Both the position numbers and the translations under genes were made by a program. From positions 2,480,001-2,544,000 of the forward strand of contig NZ_CP069338.1 of NCBI RefSeq assembly GCF_016859125.1: 64,000 bases of DNA. Direction: 5' to 3'. Below the pieces are notes generated by a model that saw only the letters and a list, made by a program, of their open reading frames with translations, was not told the DNA's origin and ran no database searches. Positions 16,547-26,311 of the stretch are shown piece after piece (the stretch's first letter is position 1; every line of letters begins with the position of its first letter). This DNA is from Archangium violaceum. GTDB taxonomy: Bacteria; Myxococcota; Myxococcia; Myxococcales; Myxococcaceae.

Positions 16547-17796
16547 GGGGCCGCGAAGAAGTCGCCCTCAACGCGCTCGGAGTCCTTCGCGGTGAAGAGC
16601 GCATTCGTACGGAGCAACCTGCCGACGGAGCGCGGCGGTCGACTCATCTCCTCCGCTCCCGGACTGAGCTTGAAGAGCTGACTGCTCCCCTCACGCCATT
16701 CGACGACGCGAACCTGCTCGGGAGTCACGGAGGGGTGACTCAAGGCCTCGGGACTGTGTGACGTCAGGAGAACCTGGCAGCGGCTGGTACTGGCCGCGAT
16801 GGCATCCAGCAGGACCCCCAGCGCGGCGGGATGGACGGAGTCCTCGACCTCCTCAATGCACACGAGCGCTGGGGTGGGCTTCTGCCGAAGCGCCAGGAGG
16901 ATGGCCAGACAGCGCAGGGTTCCATCCGACATATCCCCAACGTCGAAGACGACTCCGGCGGTCTTGCTCTTGTTGTATCGCTGATGGAACCGGATGAGCC
17001 GTCGACCCGCTGCGGTCTCCGACCTGACCCTGACGATGCCGGGAGTGATGGCCGCGAGGTGCTTGTTGATCCATGCGGCATCCGCCTTGTTCCGTTCGAG
17101 GTGGTGCAGCACATCGCCCGCGTTGCCGCCGCTCCGGTTCAGGATGCTCGCACCACTGACGGGCGGCTCCGCCCGGATTGCTGACGGAGAGAGGCTGTAG
17201 GCACGAACACTCGTTTTCAGTGCGTCCAACAGGGCCCGCCACAAAGCGGCGTGCTCAGCGGCGAACGGAAGCGCCAAGGCGTCCCGTGATGTGGCACGAA
17301 CACCATGGGGCATGACAACGCCACCGAAACGCCAGTCGCCCCGGCCAGCGCGCGTGAAGTGCTGATAAGCAGCGTGTGCAACCTCCTTCTTGACCTCGAA
17401 CCCCAATCCGCCTCGTGTTGGACCGATACGAAAGCCGTAGGTCACGGTGGCATCATCAGCAAGGATGCTCTGAGGCGCTGGGAGCTCAGTGCGGTGCAAT
17501 ACCGCAGCGAGATATTGACGGGACAGCCGCAGGCGGATGACGACTGCGAGTTCTTTCGCCTCGCGTGCGCCGTGGTGCAGCAGAGCCTGGACTCCACCCC
17601 GGCGCTCCAACGCATTCGCCAATGAGTCGCTCAGCGCATCCCGAACGAACTCCAGCGCGTCGATGAGCGTGCTCTTGCCGGCCCCGTTCCGCCCGACCAG
17701 GACAGTCAGATCGTCGAGTTGCAGGCGGGCGTTCTCGAAGGCCCTATAGCCCGAGAGCCGAAGCTCCTCAATGTGGACGCGCGCGAGGTCACTCAT
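16543..17796 (-). CDS. AAA (ABC-like, AAA_21) ATPase of a two-gene putative defence cassette
   Basis: 417 residues. Opens with IEELRLSGYRAFENARL, typical of RecF/OLD/SMC-like ATPases. Walker A is VGRNGAGKSTLIDAL (about residues 33-47), ABC signature-like DMSDGTLRCLAIL, Walker B PALVCIEEVEDSVHP, and switch His in LLTSHSPEAL. It is the first gene of a pair with DUF4276. Such pairs occur in defence islands. The protein has less extreme codon GC than neighbours in places (for example IRFHQRYNKSKTAG), consistent with mobility. It sits next to a tRNA-like gene, a common insertion point. Confidence 0.85.
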   Translation of the reverse strand: MSDLARVHIEELRLSGYRAFENARLQLDDLTVLVGRNGAGKSTLIDALEFVRDALSDSLANALERRGGVQALLHHGAREAKELAVVIRLRLSRQYLAAVLHRTELPAPQSILADDATVTYGFRIGPTRGGLGFEVKKEVAHAAYQHFTRAGRGDWRFGGVVMPHGVRATSRDALALPFAAEHAALWRALLDALKTSVRAYSLSPSAIRAEPPVSGASILNRSGGNAGDVLHHLERNKADAAWINKHLAAITPGIVRVRSETAAGRRLIRFHQRYNKSKTAGVVFDVGDMSDGTLRCLAILLALRQKPTPALVCIEEVEDSVHPAALGVLLDAIAASTSRCQVLLTSHSPEALSHPSVTPEQVRVVEWREGSSQLFKLSPGAEEMSRPPRSVGRLLRTNALFTAKDSERVEGDFFAAP

Positions 17797-17931
17797 CTCC
17801 GAGGGGTTTTATCCACTACACCGCGCGGTGCCTACTGGAGCCGCATGGGATTACATGCGCTTTGTCCGGGAGAGATGCTCGGCAGCGGCCAGGCCCGCGC
17901 CATCGAGCGAGCCCCAGAGGGTCCCACAGCT

Positions 17932-19668
17932 TCACCGCGTGGTGAAGGCGAGGTCGTCCACGTCATCGAACACGCCACCGGGGCACGGCTCGGCGCTTCC
18001 CGCGTAGCGGAACACGCCTCGCACCGCCTGCTGCGCGCCCACCGGCAGCACGTACGTGGCCGACAACACCTGCGCCCTCGGTCCGCTCGGGGTGAGCGTC
18101 GTCAGGTACGTCCACGCCGGGTTGCGCGCGTCCGCCGTGTAGTACAGGTCCAGCCGGTTCGCCTCCGGCTCCGCGTACGCCCATACCGAGGCCTCCACCC
18201 GCACCGTCTTCCCCGGCGCCAGGCTGCCCCCGTCCACCGTGCTCACCCGCAACCCGTCGAGCGCCTCGTCCCGCTCGCGCGAGCCGCCCTCGCCATCCTC
18301 ACACGAGCCCCCCAGCGCGTTGGGCGCGTGCGGCTCCGGGCCCATCCGCCCCCGTCCCACCAGCAGCGCGCCCGAGTCGCACCCCGTCGTCGCCCCGTCA
18401 CACCGCGGCGCCCGCAGCTCCGCGTCGTACTCCGCGCGCTCCACGCCACAGCCCTCCGCGCCACAGGCGGGCGCCACCGTGCACGGGCCGCACTCCAGCA
18501 TCCCGCCGCAGCCGTCCGGCACCGCGCCGCACGTCTGGCCCGCCGCCTCGCACGTCAGCGGCGTGCACACCCCCGGGTCGTACCGCTCGCTCGTGGCCAG
18601 CGTCCCCTGCAAGTCATTGGAGCCGCCCACCACCAGCACCGCGCCCTCCTCCAACAGCACCATCCCCGCGCCGCGCCGCGCCGCCCGCAGCGACGGCTCC
18701 GCGCTCCACGTGTCCGCCGCCGGGTCGTAGCTCTCCACCGACGCGAGCGCCCCCGTCGACACGTGGAAGCCTCCCGCCACCAGCACCCGCCCATCCCCCG
18801 TCACCAGCGCCCCGTGCGCCTCGCGCGGCGTGCCCGGCGCCGCCACCAGCTTCCACTCGCCACCCTCCGGGTCGTACAGCTCCGCCGTGGCCGCCGCGCG
18901 CGACGTCGTGCCCCCCACCACCAACACCCGCCCGTCCGTCAGCATCGTCACCGTGTGCCCCGAGCGGTGCGTCCCCGCCGCGCCTCCCACCGGGCCCGCC
19001 TTCGCCCACTGGCCGCTCGCCACGTCGTACAACTCCGCCTGCAGCCCGCTCACGAAGAGCACCTTGCCGTTGCCCAGCACCACGCCCGTGCGCGCCCCGC
19101 TCCGCGCCGACGTCGGCGCTCCCGTGCGCGTCCACTGGCCCGTCGCGGGGTCGTACAGCTCCGCCGAGCGCACCGGGTGCCGGTCCACGTCGAAGCCTCC
19201 CGCCACCAGCACCCGCCCATCCGGCAGCGCCACCGCCGCCGGCTCGTTGCGCGCCTCGGCCATCTCCGCCACCGGCGTCCACCGGCCCGTGCCCGGGTCG
19301 TACACCTCCGCACTCGCCAGCGCGCCAAAGGACGCCGAGTACGTGCCGCCCACCACCAGCACGCGCCCATCCTTCATCCGCACCGCCGCGTGGTTGCGCC
19401 GCGCCGTGCGCATCGCCCCCGTGCCGCGCCACGTGCCCGTCGCCACGTCGTACACCTCGCTGCTCGACAGCGTGCGGCTTCCATCATGTCCTCCCGCCGC
19501 CAGCACCCGCCCGTCCGCCAGCACCACCAGCGGCAGCAGCTTGCGCGGCGTGGTCAGTCCTCGCGCCACGCGCTCCTCCGACAGCTCCTCCGGCGGTGGC
19601 GCCGAGCTGCACGAGAACACCAGCGTGAAGAGCGCCAGCATGGCGCAGGACGTCGAAACCCTTTTCAT
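17932..19668 (-). CDS. Kelch-repeat lipoprotein
   Basis: 578 residues from ATG 19668, preceded by GGGAAGGG. Lipoprotein signal ends LALFTLVFSC. About six kelch motifs follow, each of the form DGRVLVAGG ... AELYDP.TG.W, forming a beta-propeller over residues 40-360. A short Cys-rich stretch (CTPLTCEAAGQTCGAVPDGC, about 365) and a C-terminal beta domain complete it. Kelch lipoproteins are abundant in myxobacteria and are presumed surface-exposed binding proteins; the ligand is unknown. The repetitive Gly/Val-rich coding gives long false open frames on the other strand. Confidence 0.88.
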   Translation of the reverse strand: MKRVSTSCAMLALFTLVFSCSSAPPPEELSEERVARGLTTPRKLLPLVVLADGRVLAAGGHDGSRTLSSSEVYDVATGTWRGTGAMRTARRNHAAVRMKDGRVLVVGGTYSASFGALASAEVYDPGTGRWTPVAEMAEARNEPAAVALPDGRVLVAGGFDVDRHPVRSAELYDPATGQWTRTGAPTSARSGARTGVVLGNGKVLFVSGLQAELYDVASGQWAKAGPVGGAAGTHRSGHTVTMLTDGRVLVVGGTTSRAAATAELYDPEGGEWKLVAAPGTPREAHGALVTGDGRVLVAGGFHVSTGALASVESYDPAADTWSAEPSLRAARRGAGMVLLEEGAVLVVGGSNDLQGTLATSERYDPGVCTPLTCEAAGQTCGAVPDGCGGMLECGPCTVAPACGAEGCGVERAEYDAELRAPRCDGATTGCDSGALLVGRGRMGPEPHAPNALGGSCEDGEGGSRERDEALDGLRVSTVDGGSLAPGKTVRVEASVWAYAEPEANRLDLYYTADARNPAWTYLTTLTPSGPRAQVLSATYVLPVGAQQAVRGVFRYAGSAEPCPGGVFDDVDDLAFTTR

Positions 19669-19770
19669 GACCCTTCCCACTCCGTTGCGAGAGGGACGGG
19701 TCTACACGCCGGGTCTGACATCCCCGGGCTCGAATTCCCCCGTGATTCCCGGGGGTTATCTGCCTCTGTA

Positions 19771-19784
19771 TGACAGACCTGTCA
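19771..19784. promoter_or_regulatory. Candidate operator palindrome upstream of the kelch gene
   Basis: TGACAG, AC, CTGTCA: perfect 6-2-6 palindrome about 100 bases upstream of the kelch lipoprotein start. The arrangement is similar to TetR or LuxR-type sites, but nothing identifies the regulator. Just downstream, GTGCCGCGGCTC is repeated twice in tandem (19789-19812). Confidence 0.35.
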
Positions 19785-19835
19785 GGTCGTGCCGCGGCTC
19801 GTGCCGCGGCTCGTCATGGGCCCGGCATGGCACCG

Positions 19836-20147
19836 TCATGCACCGGGTTGATCCGCGTCCAGCGCCTCCACGTTCACCGGCTCCGCGTCCATGCCGTTGT
19901 GGTGCCGCGGAGGCAGCGCGCCCCCGTCGTCATCCTCCAGCTTCAACAGGTGCGGGGTGCGCTCGAGGTACAGCTCGCCATCGCGCACGTAGCGCACGTC
20001 CGCGAACTCCACCAGGAACTCGTCGCGTGACAGCAGGCGCGGCTCCAGTTCGAAGTGGGTGTCACCCACCGCGCGCACGCGGCCCAACTTCCGCCCGTCC
20101 AGGTCCCGCACCACCATGCCCTCGCGGACCAACTCCTGCTCCAACAT
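19836..20147 (-). CDS. Small PRC-barrel-like (DUF2171-type) protein
   Basis: 103 residues. MVVRDLDGRKLGRVRAV and YVRDGELYLERTP resemble the PRC-barrel/DUF2171 fold, in which a short beta barrel opens with a G-x-K-L-G-R-V turn. The C-terminus is acidic and probably disordered. Stand-alone proteins of this type are often stress-related and of unknown function. No operon partner is evident. Confidence 0.65.
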   Translation of the reverse strand: MLEQELVREGMVVRDLDGRKLGRVRAVGDTHFELEPRLLSRDEFLVEFADVRYVRDGELYLERTPHLLKLEDDDGGALPPRHHNGMDAEPVNVEALDADQPGA

Positions 20148-20364
20148 GACACGTCCTCCTCGCGAGCCCCCGGGCCCTCCCGCACCGGGTCACGCCTCTC
20201 TGAGTGGGGAACACCCGGCACCACGGCAAGCGCCGAAGACTGGCAGGAGGGGCGACCCTGGGCTCGGGGGAATGCTCCCCACCCCGGCTCACATGCGGCG
20301 TGTGCGCGTGCGGAGTCCGCGTGGCGCGCGGTGCCTAATGTCTCCAGGGAAAGGAAGGATCGCC

Positions 20365-20562
20365 ATGCTCCTGGAGATGACCGCCGTGGAGGCCCGCGAG
20401 CTCAAGGAGGTCCTCGACACGTCCTTGCGCGAATTGCTCGATGAGATCGCCCACACCGACCACCGCGCCTACCGCGAGATGCTGCAGGCCCGTTACAGCC
20501 GGCTCGAACAGCTCAACCACCGACTGGAAGCCTCCGTCGAGAGCGACCAGGTCTACGCCTGA
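20365..20562 (+). CDS. Small conserved acidic helical protein, unknown function
   Basis: 65 residues from ATG 20365 with AAGGAAGG upstream. The sequence is highly charged and almost entirely helical (EARELKEVLDTSLRELLDEI and YSRLEQLNHRLEASV), with a likely coiled coil. No known domain is recognised. The longer frame upstream of this ATG is low-complexity and excluded. Confidence 0.7.
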   Translation: MLLEMTAVEARELKEVLDTSLRELLDEIAHTDHRAYREMLQARYSRLEQLNHRLEASVESDQVYA

Positions 20563-20698
20563 GTCCGCCCCGGGGCGCCCAGGGCTTGCATGAGCGGTGA
20601 TCCCGCCAGGCGGGAAAGGTGCGCGCCCCCTGCGGGTCCGGCATGCTTCCGGAACGACGGAGCACCGGCAACCCCGGTCCCTCCCGCGGAGGCACGCT

Positions 20699-22870
20699 GT
20701 GACGACACCGGCCGCACCCATCCGCTTCCTCCTCTCCCCCTCGCTCGGGGAGGTGAAAGAGCACGTGCGCGCCGAACTCTTCAGCCGGGCACTCACCCAG
20801 AGGCTGGGCCGCCCGGTGGTGGTGGAGCTGGCGCCCTCGTACGAAGCACTGGAGCGGGAGCTGGTGGAGGACCGGGTGGACCTGGCCTGGGCCACGGCCG
20901 AGCAGTGCACCACCTTCGAGCCCCAGGCCCGGGCGGTGCTGCGCGCGGTGCGGGCCGGGCGCTGGTACTACCACGCGGCCCTGGTATGCCGGGCGGACCG
21001 GCCGCTCACCTTGAAGATGCTGAAGGGCACGCGCGCCGCCTGGGTGGCCCCTCGCTCCACCGGGGGCTACCTGCTGCCCGCACGCCACCTCACCGAGCGG
21101 GGACTGCCCCCGGCGGCGATCTTCGCCGAGGAGCGCTTCCACGGCACCTACCGCAAGGCGCTGCTCGCGCTGCTCTCCGGCGAGGCGGACGTGGCCTCCA
21201 TCTACTCGAGCCACCCGGAGGAGAATACCGTCCGCGCCTACCTCGCCGAGCACCTGGGCGCGGACGAGCGCCGGCTCATCCCCTTCGAGTTCACCGAGCC
21301 CACGCTCTCGGACGGGCTCATCCTCACCTCGCGCCTGCCCGAGGCGGACGCGGCCACGCTGGTGTCCATCTTCACCACGCTCGCGGGCGGCGGCGCGGGA
21401 CTGGAGCCGCTGCTGGGCCTCTTCGACAGCGAGGGCTTCGTCCTCGCCTCCCCCACATCGCCCCGGACTCCGCCTCGGTGGAAGGTGCAGCGGGCGGAGT
21501 ACCTGGCCGTGGAGCTGGACGCGCAGGAGCGGTGCATGCGGCTGTGGACGCCCACGGGCTCGGCCTTCGGGAAGGATCTGCGCCACGCCGAGGGACGGTC
21601 GCTGGAGGCGGTGCTGGGACCCGAGGCGGGGGACGCGCTGGTGGCGCTCGCGCGCGCCGCGCGGCTCAGCGGGGTGGGCGGACGGGTGGAGTACCGCCTG
21701 GAGGTGGAGGGCGAGACGCGCTGGTACGCGGCCGAGGCCACGGTGCGCAGGCCAGCCGGCGGCTCGAGTCCCACCACGGCGCTGCTGGTGCGCGACGTCA
21801 CCGAGCTGCGCGCGCTGGAGGACGAGCTGTACCGGCTGGCCTCCTTCCCACTGTTGCACCCGGAGCCGATGCTGGAGCTGGGCCCGAATGGAGAGCTGCG
21901 CTACGCCAACCCGGCGGCGCACACCGCCATCCCGGACCTGGTGGTGCGGGGCGCGGGACATCCGCTGGTGGAGGCGGCGCTCGCGTGGGCCCGCCGTGGC
22001 GTGGCCCCGGGAGAGACCCCGCCCATGGTGCAGCTGGGCGGCAGGTACTGGGAGCTGATGGTGACGCCGCTGCTGGATCCCGAGGGCCTGCGCGTGTTCG
22101 CCAAGAACGTGACGGCGCGCAAGCAGATGGAGGCGCAGCTCTTCAAGGCGGACCGGATGGCGGCGCTGGGCTCGCTGGCGGCGGCGGTGGGCCACGAGAT
22201 GGGCAACCCGCTGGCCTACATGCTGGCGAACCTCCGCTTCGCGCGCGAGGAGTTGGGGCGGCTGAAGCAGACACTGCGCGCGCAGGGCCACGAGCTGGCC
22301 GGGGACCTGGATGACGTGCTGGAGGCGCTGACCGAGGCGACGGACGGAGCGGACCGGCTGAAGACGATCGTCCAGGATTTGCGGATGCTGTCGCGCGCGC
22401 CGCCGGAGCACCGCGAGCCGGTGGAGGTGGTGCCACTGCTGGAGCACGCGCTGAGCCTGGTGCGTGGCGAGCTGCGCCACCGGGCGCGGCTGGAGAAGGA
22501 CTTCCGGCCGGTGCCACTGGTGGAGGGCGACGAGGCCCGGCTGGGTCAGGTATTCGTGAACCTGCTGCTCAACGCGGTGCAGTCGATGAACGAACTGGAC
22601 GCGGCGCGCAACGTGCTGCGGGTGGCGACGTACACGGGACCGGCGGGCGAGGTGGTGGTGGAGGTGCAGGACACGGGCGTGGGCATGCCGCCGGAGGTGC
22701 TGGCGCGCCTCTTCGAGCCCTTCTTCACCACGCGACCGGCGAGCATGGGCCTGGGGCTGTCGGTGAGCCACGCCATCGTGACGAGCCTGGGGGGCACGCT
22801 GCGCGCGGAGAGCCGCGAGGGCGTGGGCACGCTGCTGACGGTCATCCTCCCCGCGGCGCAGCACCCCTGA
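20699..22870 (+). CDS. Hybrid-type sensor histidine kinase with cytoplasmic PhnD-like sensor domain
   Basis: 723 residues from GTG 20699 (GGAGG just upstream). Residues about 1-250 resemble a periplasmic-binding fold of the PhnD/phosphonate type ([42 protein letters not shown]). No signal peptide or membrane segment is seen, so this sensor is in the cytoplasm. A PAS-like region follows (about 275-470), then HisKA with the phospho-acceptor His in [15 protein letters not shown], and HATPase with [20 protein letters not shown] and [11 protein letters not shown]. No receiver domain or partner regulator is adjacent. The input ligand is unknown; a phosphonate or other small anion is possible. Confidence 0.88.
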   Translation: MTTPAAPIRFLLSPSLGEVKEHVRAELFSRALTQRLGRPVVVELAPSYEALERELVEDRVDLAWATAEQCTTFEPQARAVLRAVRAGRWYYHAALVCRADRPLTLKMLKGTRAAWVAPRSTGGYLLPARHLTERGLPPAAIFAEERFHGTYRKALLALLSGEADVASIYSSHPEENTVRAYLAEHLGADERRLIPFEFTEPTLSDGLILTSRLPEADAATLVSIFTTLAGGGAGLEPLLGLFDSEGFVLASPTSPRTPPRWKVQRAEYLAVELDAQERCMRLWTPTGSAFGKDLRHAEGRSLEAVLGPEAGDALVALARAARLSGVGGRVEYRLEVEGETRWYAAEATVRRPAGGSSPTTALLVRDVTELRALEDELYRLASFPLLHPEPMLELGPNGELRYANPAAHTAIPDLVVRGAGHPLVEAALAWARRGVAPGETPPMVQLGGRYWELMVTPLLDPEGLRVFAKNVTARKQMEAQLFKADRMAALGSLAAAVGHEMGNPLAYMLANLRFAREELGRLKQTLRAQGHELAGDLDDVLEALTEATDGADRLKTIVQDLRMLSRAPPEHREPVEVVPLLEHALSLVRGELRHRARLEKDFRPVPLVEGDEARLGQVFVNLLLNAVQSMNELDAARNVLRVATYTGPAGEVVVEVQDTGVGMPPEVLARLFEPFFTTRPASMGLGLSVSHAIVTSLGGTLRAESREGVGTLLTVILPAAQHP

Positions 22871-23046
22871 GACCCACCCGGGGAGCCCGGGCCCCTGGCA
22901 CGCCCATGGCTCGAGGGAGCCGCTCCAGCCGGGGAGCATCCAAGGGAGCGAGCCTCGGAACCGAGAGGACGAGCAGGGTCGTGCGCCTGGATGGGCGAAG
23001 TATGCCTTTGACGCCCGTCCGGAGGCAGGATGGAGTCCCCATCACC

Positions 23047-23727
23047 ATGATGGTTCACATCCCCAACGTCCTCTCCCCCGAGCAGGTGGCCCGCTGCCGC
23101 GACGTCTTCGCCCGGGCCTCCTGGGAGGACGGCCGCGGCACCGCCGGGCACCAGTCCGCCCAGGTGAAGAAGAACCTCCAACTCCCGGAGAACAGCCCGC
23201 AGGCACGTGAGCTCGGCGACCTCGTGCTGGAGGGACTCGAGCGCAGCCCCCTGTTCATCTCCGCCGTGCTGCCGCAGCGGGTCTTCCCCCCGCTCTTCAA
23301 CCGCTACGACGAGAGCATGAACTTCGGCTCGCACGTGGACAACGCCATCCGCCCCATCACTGGCACGTCCATCCGCCTGCGCACCGATGTCTCCGCCACG
23401 CTCTTCCTCTCCGACCCCGAGAGCTATGACGGCGGCGAGCTCGTCGTGGAGGACACCTATGGCAGCCACTCCGTGAAGCTGCCCGCCGGCGACCTCATCG
23501 TCTACCCGGCCTCCAGCCTCCACCATGTCACGCCCATCACCCGCGGCGTCCGGCTCGCTTCCTTCTTCTGGGTGCAGAGCATGATCCGCGACGTGTCCCA
23601 GCGCGCCCTGCTCTTCGACCTCGACATGGCCATCATGCAGCTCAACAAGGAGGTGCCCAAGAGCCCCTCCCTCGTCATGCTGACGGGCGTCTACCACAAC
23701 CTCCTCAGGCAATGGGCCGAGCCCTGA
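23047..23727 (+). CDS. PKHD-type Fe(II)/2-oxoglutarate-dependent hydroxylase (YbiX family)
   Basis: 226 residues from ATG 23047, beginning [14 protein letters not shown], which matches the family N-terminus. The iron-binding facial triad is present: His and Asp in GSHVDNAI and His in [14 protein letters not shown], where the Arg binds 2-oxoglutarate. [20 protein letters not shown] is the beta strand region before the last His. Typical length is about 225 residues. YbiX-like genes are often linked to iron uptake, and the Fur-boxed TonB/PepSY genes start 195 bases downstream. Confidence 0.93.
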   Translation: MMVHIPNVLSPEQVARCRDVFARASWEDGRGTAGHQSAQVKKNLQLPENSPQARELGDLVLEGLERSPLFISAVLPQRVFPPLFNRYDESMNFGSHVDNAIRPITGTSIRLRTDVSATLFLSDPESYDGGELVVEDTYGSHSVKLPAGDLIVYPASSLHHVTPITRGVRLASFFWVQSMIRDVSQRALLFDLDMAIMQLNKEVPKSPSLVMLTGVYHNLLRQWAEP

Positions 23728-23892
23728 GCCACCTCTCCCACCCGCCCCTCGTTCTCCACCCGCCACTTCCCCGAGAGCGCGGACCCGACTCGCGTCCTCC
23801 ACAGACCACTCCTTCCGGAGTGGGTCGACTCTGACCCTCCCCTCGGATTGACGATCTGTTCATTGTGGGCTAGGAGCAGAAGTCTCTACAAA

Positions 23893-23907
23893 TGAGAATG
23901 ATTCTCA
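23893..23907 (+). promoter_or_regulatory. Fur-like iron box upstream of tonB
   Basis: TGAGAAT, G, ATTCTCA: perfect 7-1-7 palindrome, matching the GAGAATGATTCTC core of proteobacterial Fur boxes. It shares the GAGAATnnTTCTC pattern with the box at 26269-26283. It covers the first in-frame ATG of the tonB gene, which argues for a start further down. Confidence 0.7.
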
Positions 23908-23921
23908 ATTTCCATGTCGGG

Positions 23922-24761
23922 ATGGACGGAGGGGAGACGGTAGCCGGGGAGGAGCGCAGGCCGTCCGCGAACCTCTTCCGCATGGGCGAGTCCCCGAGTG
24001 GAGAGAGCGAGCGCTGGGGAGCGGCCCTGCTGATCGCCGCGCTCGTCCACGTCGGAGTGGCGCTCGTGTGGCTCGCGGTGCCCGGCACCGCCTCGCAGCC
24101 CCCCGCGACGCCCGAGGAGCCGGAGCTGGTGTTCTTCAGCTTCCTGCCCCCGCCGCCCCCCGCGGCGGGTTCCGCGACGTCCCGTGCGGCACAGCCCGAG
24201 CGGGTGCGGCGCCATGCACGGGCCCGCCCCGTGCGCCCGGTCGTCGCTTCGACGCTTCCGATGCCCGTTCCCACCCCCGTGGAGGCCCCGCCGGTCGAGG
24301 CCGCGAATCCCGAGACGGTGCCGGAGACGGCCGACGAAGCACCGGCCGCCGATGAGGCCCCGGGCGTGGTCGGTGGCACCGAGGGAGTGGGAGGTGTCGT
24401 CGCGGGAATCGTGGGCGGCGTGATCGGCGGCAGGGAGGGCGGGCTGGTGGGGGCCACGGGAGGCTCGGCGCTCGACCTGACGCAGGTGGCACGTCCCCCG
24501 CGGGTGCTCCAGCAGCTCAAACCGCACTACCCCCGGCGGGCGAAGTCCGATGGCATCGAGGGGCTCGTCATGGTGCGCGTCATCATCGGAACCGATGGGC
24601 GCATCGAGTCCGAGCACACGCGGGTGATCCGCTCCGTGCCCGAGCTCGACGCCGCGGCCATCTCCGCCGTCAGCCAGTGGCGCTTCTCCCCGGCGATCGG
24701 CAAGCAGGGGCGGCCCGTGCGCGTCATCGTCGAGATTCCCGTCCAGTTCTCCTTGAAGTGA
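23922..24761 (+). CDS. TonB-family energy transducer
   Basis: 279 residues from ATG 23922. ATG 23892 lies inside the Fur-like box and ATG 23982, just before the membrane segment, is a further option, so the start is uncertain. One N-terminal membrane anchor (ALLIAALVHVGVALVWLAV), a Pro-rich periplasmic linker (PPPPPAAG; many PV/PP), a Gly/Val spacer, and a C-terminal TonB domain: YPRRAKSDGIEGLVMVRVII and AISAVSQWRFSPAIGKQG. It transmits the proton-motive force to outer membrane receptors. The PepSY gene starts 11 bases downstream. Confidence 0.88.
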   Translation: MDGGETVAGEERRPSANLFRMGESPSGESERWGAALLIAALVHVGVALVWLAVPGTASQPPATPEEPELVFFSFLPPPPPAAGSATSRAAQPERVRRHARARPVRPVVASTLPMPVPTPVEAPPVEAANPETVPETADEAPAADEAPGVVGGTEGVGGVVAGIVGGVIGGREGGLVGATGGSALDLTQVARPPRVLQQLKPHYPRRAKSDGIEGLVMVRVIIGTDGRIESEHTRVIRSVPELDAAAISAVSQWRFSPAIGKQGRPVRVIVEIPVQFSLK

Positions 24762-24772
24762 AGCGGTCCCCC

Positions 24773-26062
24773 ATGCGCATCACCCTTCGCAAGCTCATCT
24801 TCTGGCCGCACCTGATCTCCGGCATCATCGCGGGGATCGTCATCGCGATCATGTCCATCACAGGGGTGGCGATCGCCTTCGAGCATCAGATCCTCGACTG
24901 GGCCGACCGCGAGTCGCGGCAGGTGCGGGTCCCCGCGCCGGACGCGGCCCGCCTGTCCATCGACGAGCTGCTGACCCGCGTGCGCGCCGCCAGGCCCGAG
25001 GCGCAACCCTCGGGCGTGACGGTGTACTCCGAGCCGGACGCCGCCGTGCTGGTGAGCACCGGCCGCTCCAGTGGCGTGTATGTGAATCCCTACACGGGCG
25101 AGGTCCGGGACCAGGGAGCCCAGGGCTGGCGTAGGTTCTTCCATGTCATGGAGGAGTGGCACCGGTGGCTCGGCGCCCAGGGCGACAACCGCGCGATGGG
25201 CCGAGCCGTCACCGGCGTCTGCAATGCCGCGTTCCTCTTCCTCGCCATCACCGGCCTGTACCTGTGGTGGCCTCGCAAGTGGACGATGAAGACGGTGCGG
25301 CCCACGCTCTGGTTCAGGGGCGGACTGCGCGGCAAGGCACGTGACTTCAACTGGCACAACGTGATCGGCTTCTGGTCCCTGCCCGTGCTCATCGTCCTGA
25401 CGGCGACGGGCATGGTCATCTCCTACAAGTGGGCCTCGGATCTCGTCTTCACGCTCACGGGCAACACGCCCCCCGCCACCCAGGGCCCGCCCACCGCCAC
25501 CCCGGTCAAGGTCCCCACGCCGCCGGAAGGTGCCAGACCGCTCGGCCTCGACGCGCTCTTCACCGAGGCCCGCAAGCAGGCGCCCGCCTGGGACAACATC
25601 TCGCTGCGCATGGGCGGCGGACCGCGCGGCAATGCCCCCCAGGGCCAGGGTCCGCAGGGCCAGGGTCCGCGGCCCGGCAAGGGTCCCGGTGGCGGCGAGG
25701 CGCGCGGAGACGGTGGCCCGCGGGCGCTCGCCTTCTCCATCCGGGAGACGGGCGCATGGCCGCTCTTCGCCTCGACGCAGGTGTCGTTGGATCCCTTCAC
25801 CGGCCAGGTGCTGCGCCGGGAGACCTTCGCGGACAACAACCTGGGTCGGCGGCTGCGCACGTGGATGCGCTTCCTGCACACGGGCGAGGCGCTCGGGTGG
25901 ATGGGTCAGCTCGTCGCCGCCCTCGCCTCGCTGGGGAGTGTCCTCCTCGTGTGGACTGGCTTCGCCCTCTCCTGGAGGCGGTTCTTCCCGCGCCGGCAGG
26001 CCCGCGCCTCTCCCTCGGAAGAAGCCAGCGCGACGTCGGAGCAGTCCGAGCCGACGGCCTGA
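24773..26062 (+). CDS. PepSY-associated membrane protein (PiuB-like, iron uptake)
   Basis: 429 residues from ATG 24773 (MRITLRKLIFWPHLISG). Four membrane segments: residues about 12-38, 150-170, 195-220 and 375-400. Two PepSY domains occupy the periplasmic loops (EWHRWLGAQGDNRAMGRAVT). A Gly/Pro/Gln-rich linker near residue 290 (QGQGPQGQGPRPGKGPGGG) is an unusual insertion. Such proteins are thought to act as inner-membrane reductases or accessory factors for ferric siderophore uptake. It follows tonB by 11 bases and precedes a TonB-dependent receptor. Confidence 0.88.
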   Translation: MRITLRKLIFWPHLISGIIAGIVIAIMSITGVAIAFEHQILDWADRESRQVRVPAPDAARLSIDELLTRVRAARPEAQPSGVTVYSEPDAAVLVSTGRSSGVYVNPYTGEVRDQGAQGWRRFFHVMEEWHRWLGAQGDNRAMGRAVTGVCNAAFLFLAITGLYLWWPRKWTMKTVRPTLWFRGGLRGKARDFNWHNVIGFWSLPVLIVLTATGMVISYKWASDLVFTLTGNTPPATQGPPTATPVKVPTPPEGARPLGLDALFTEARKQAPAWDNISLRMGGGPRGNAPQGQGPQGQGPRPGKGPGGGEARGDGGPRALAFSIRETGAWPLFASTQVSLDPFTGQVLRRETFADNNLGRRLRTWMRFLHTGEALGWMGQLVAALASLGSVLLVWTGFALSWRRFFPRRQARASPSEEASATSEQSEPTA

Positions 26063-26268
26063 GCTCCTCCCGCATCGCTGACACGCACGCCGGGGCGAGG
26101 AGCCCTGGCCGCGCCATGCGTTCCCTCCACCCGGACACACACCTCGCGCAAGGCCAGACATGAGTCTGGCCGTGAAGCTCTCACGCTTCCGGTGCCACCC
26201 CGAGTGAAAGGGATTGAAATTCCTCAACGACAGACGAATCCGGTTGATTCAATCCCGGCAATTAATTA

Positions 26269-26283
26269 CGAGAATCGTTCTCG
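26269..26283 (+). promoter_or_regulatory. Fur-like iron box upstream of the siderophore receptor
   Basis: CGAGAA, TCG, TTCTCG: perfect 6-3-6 palindrome 29 bases before the receptor's start codon. It has the same half-site spacing as 23893-23907. The region is AT-rich for this genome (ATTAATTACG just before), as expected of a promoter. Confidence 0.7.
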
Positions 26284-26311
26284 AATTCTAGCAGTTTCGA
26301 GGAGTACAAGA

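Noticed and set aside
19771-19784. A true lux box
   Set aside because: The palindrome is 14 bases instead of about 20 and no LuxI/LuxR genes are nearby; kept only as a generic operator candidate.
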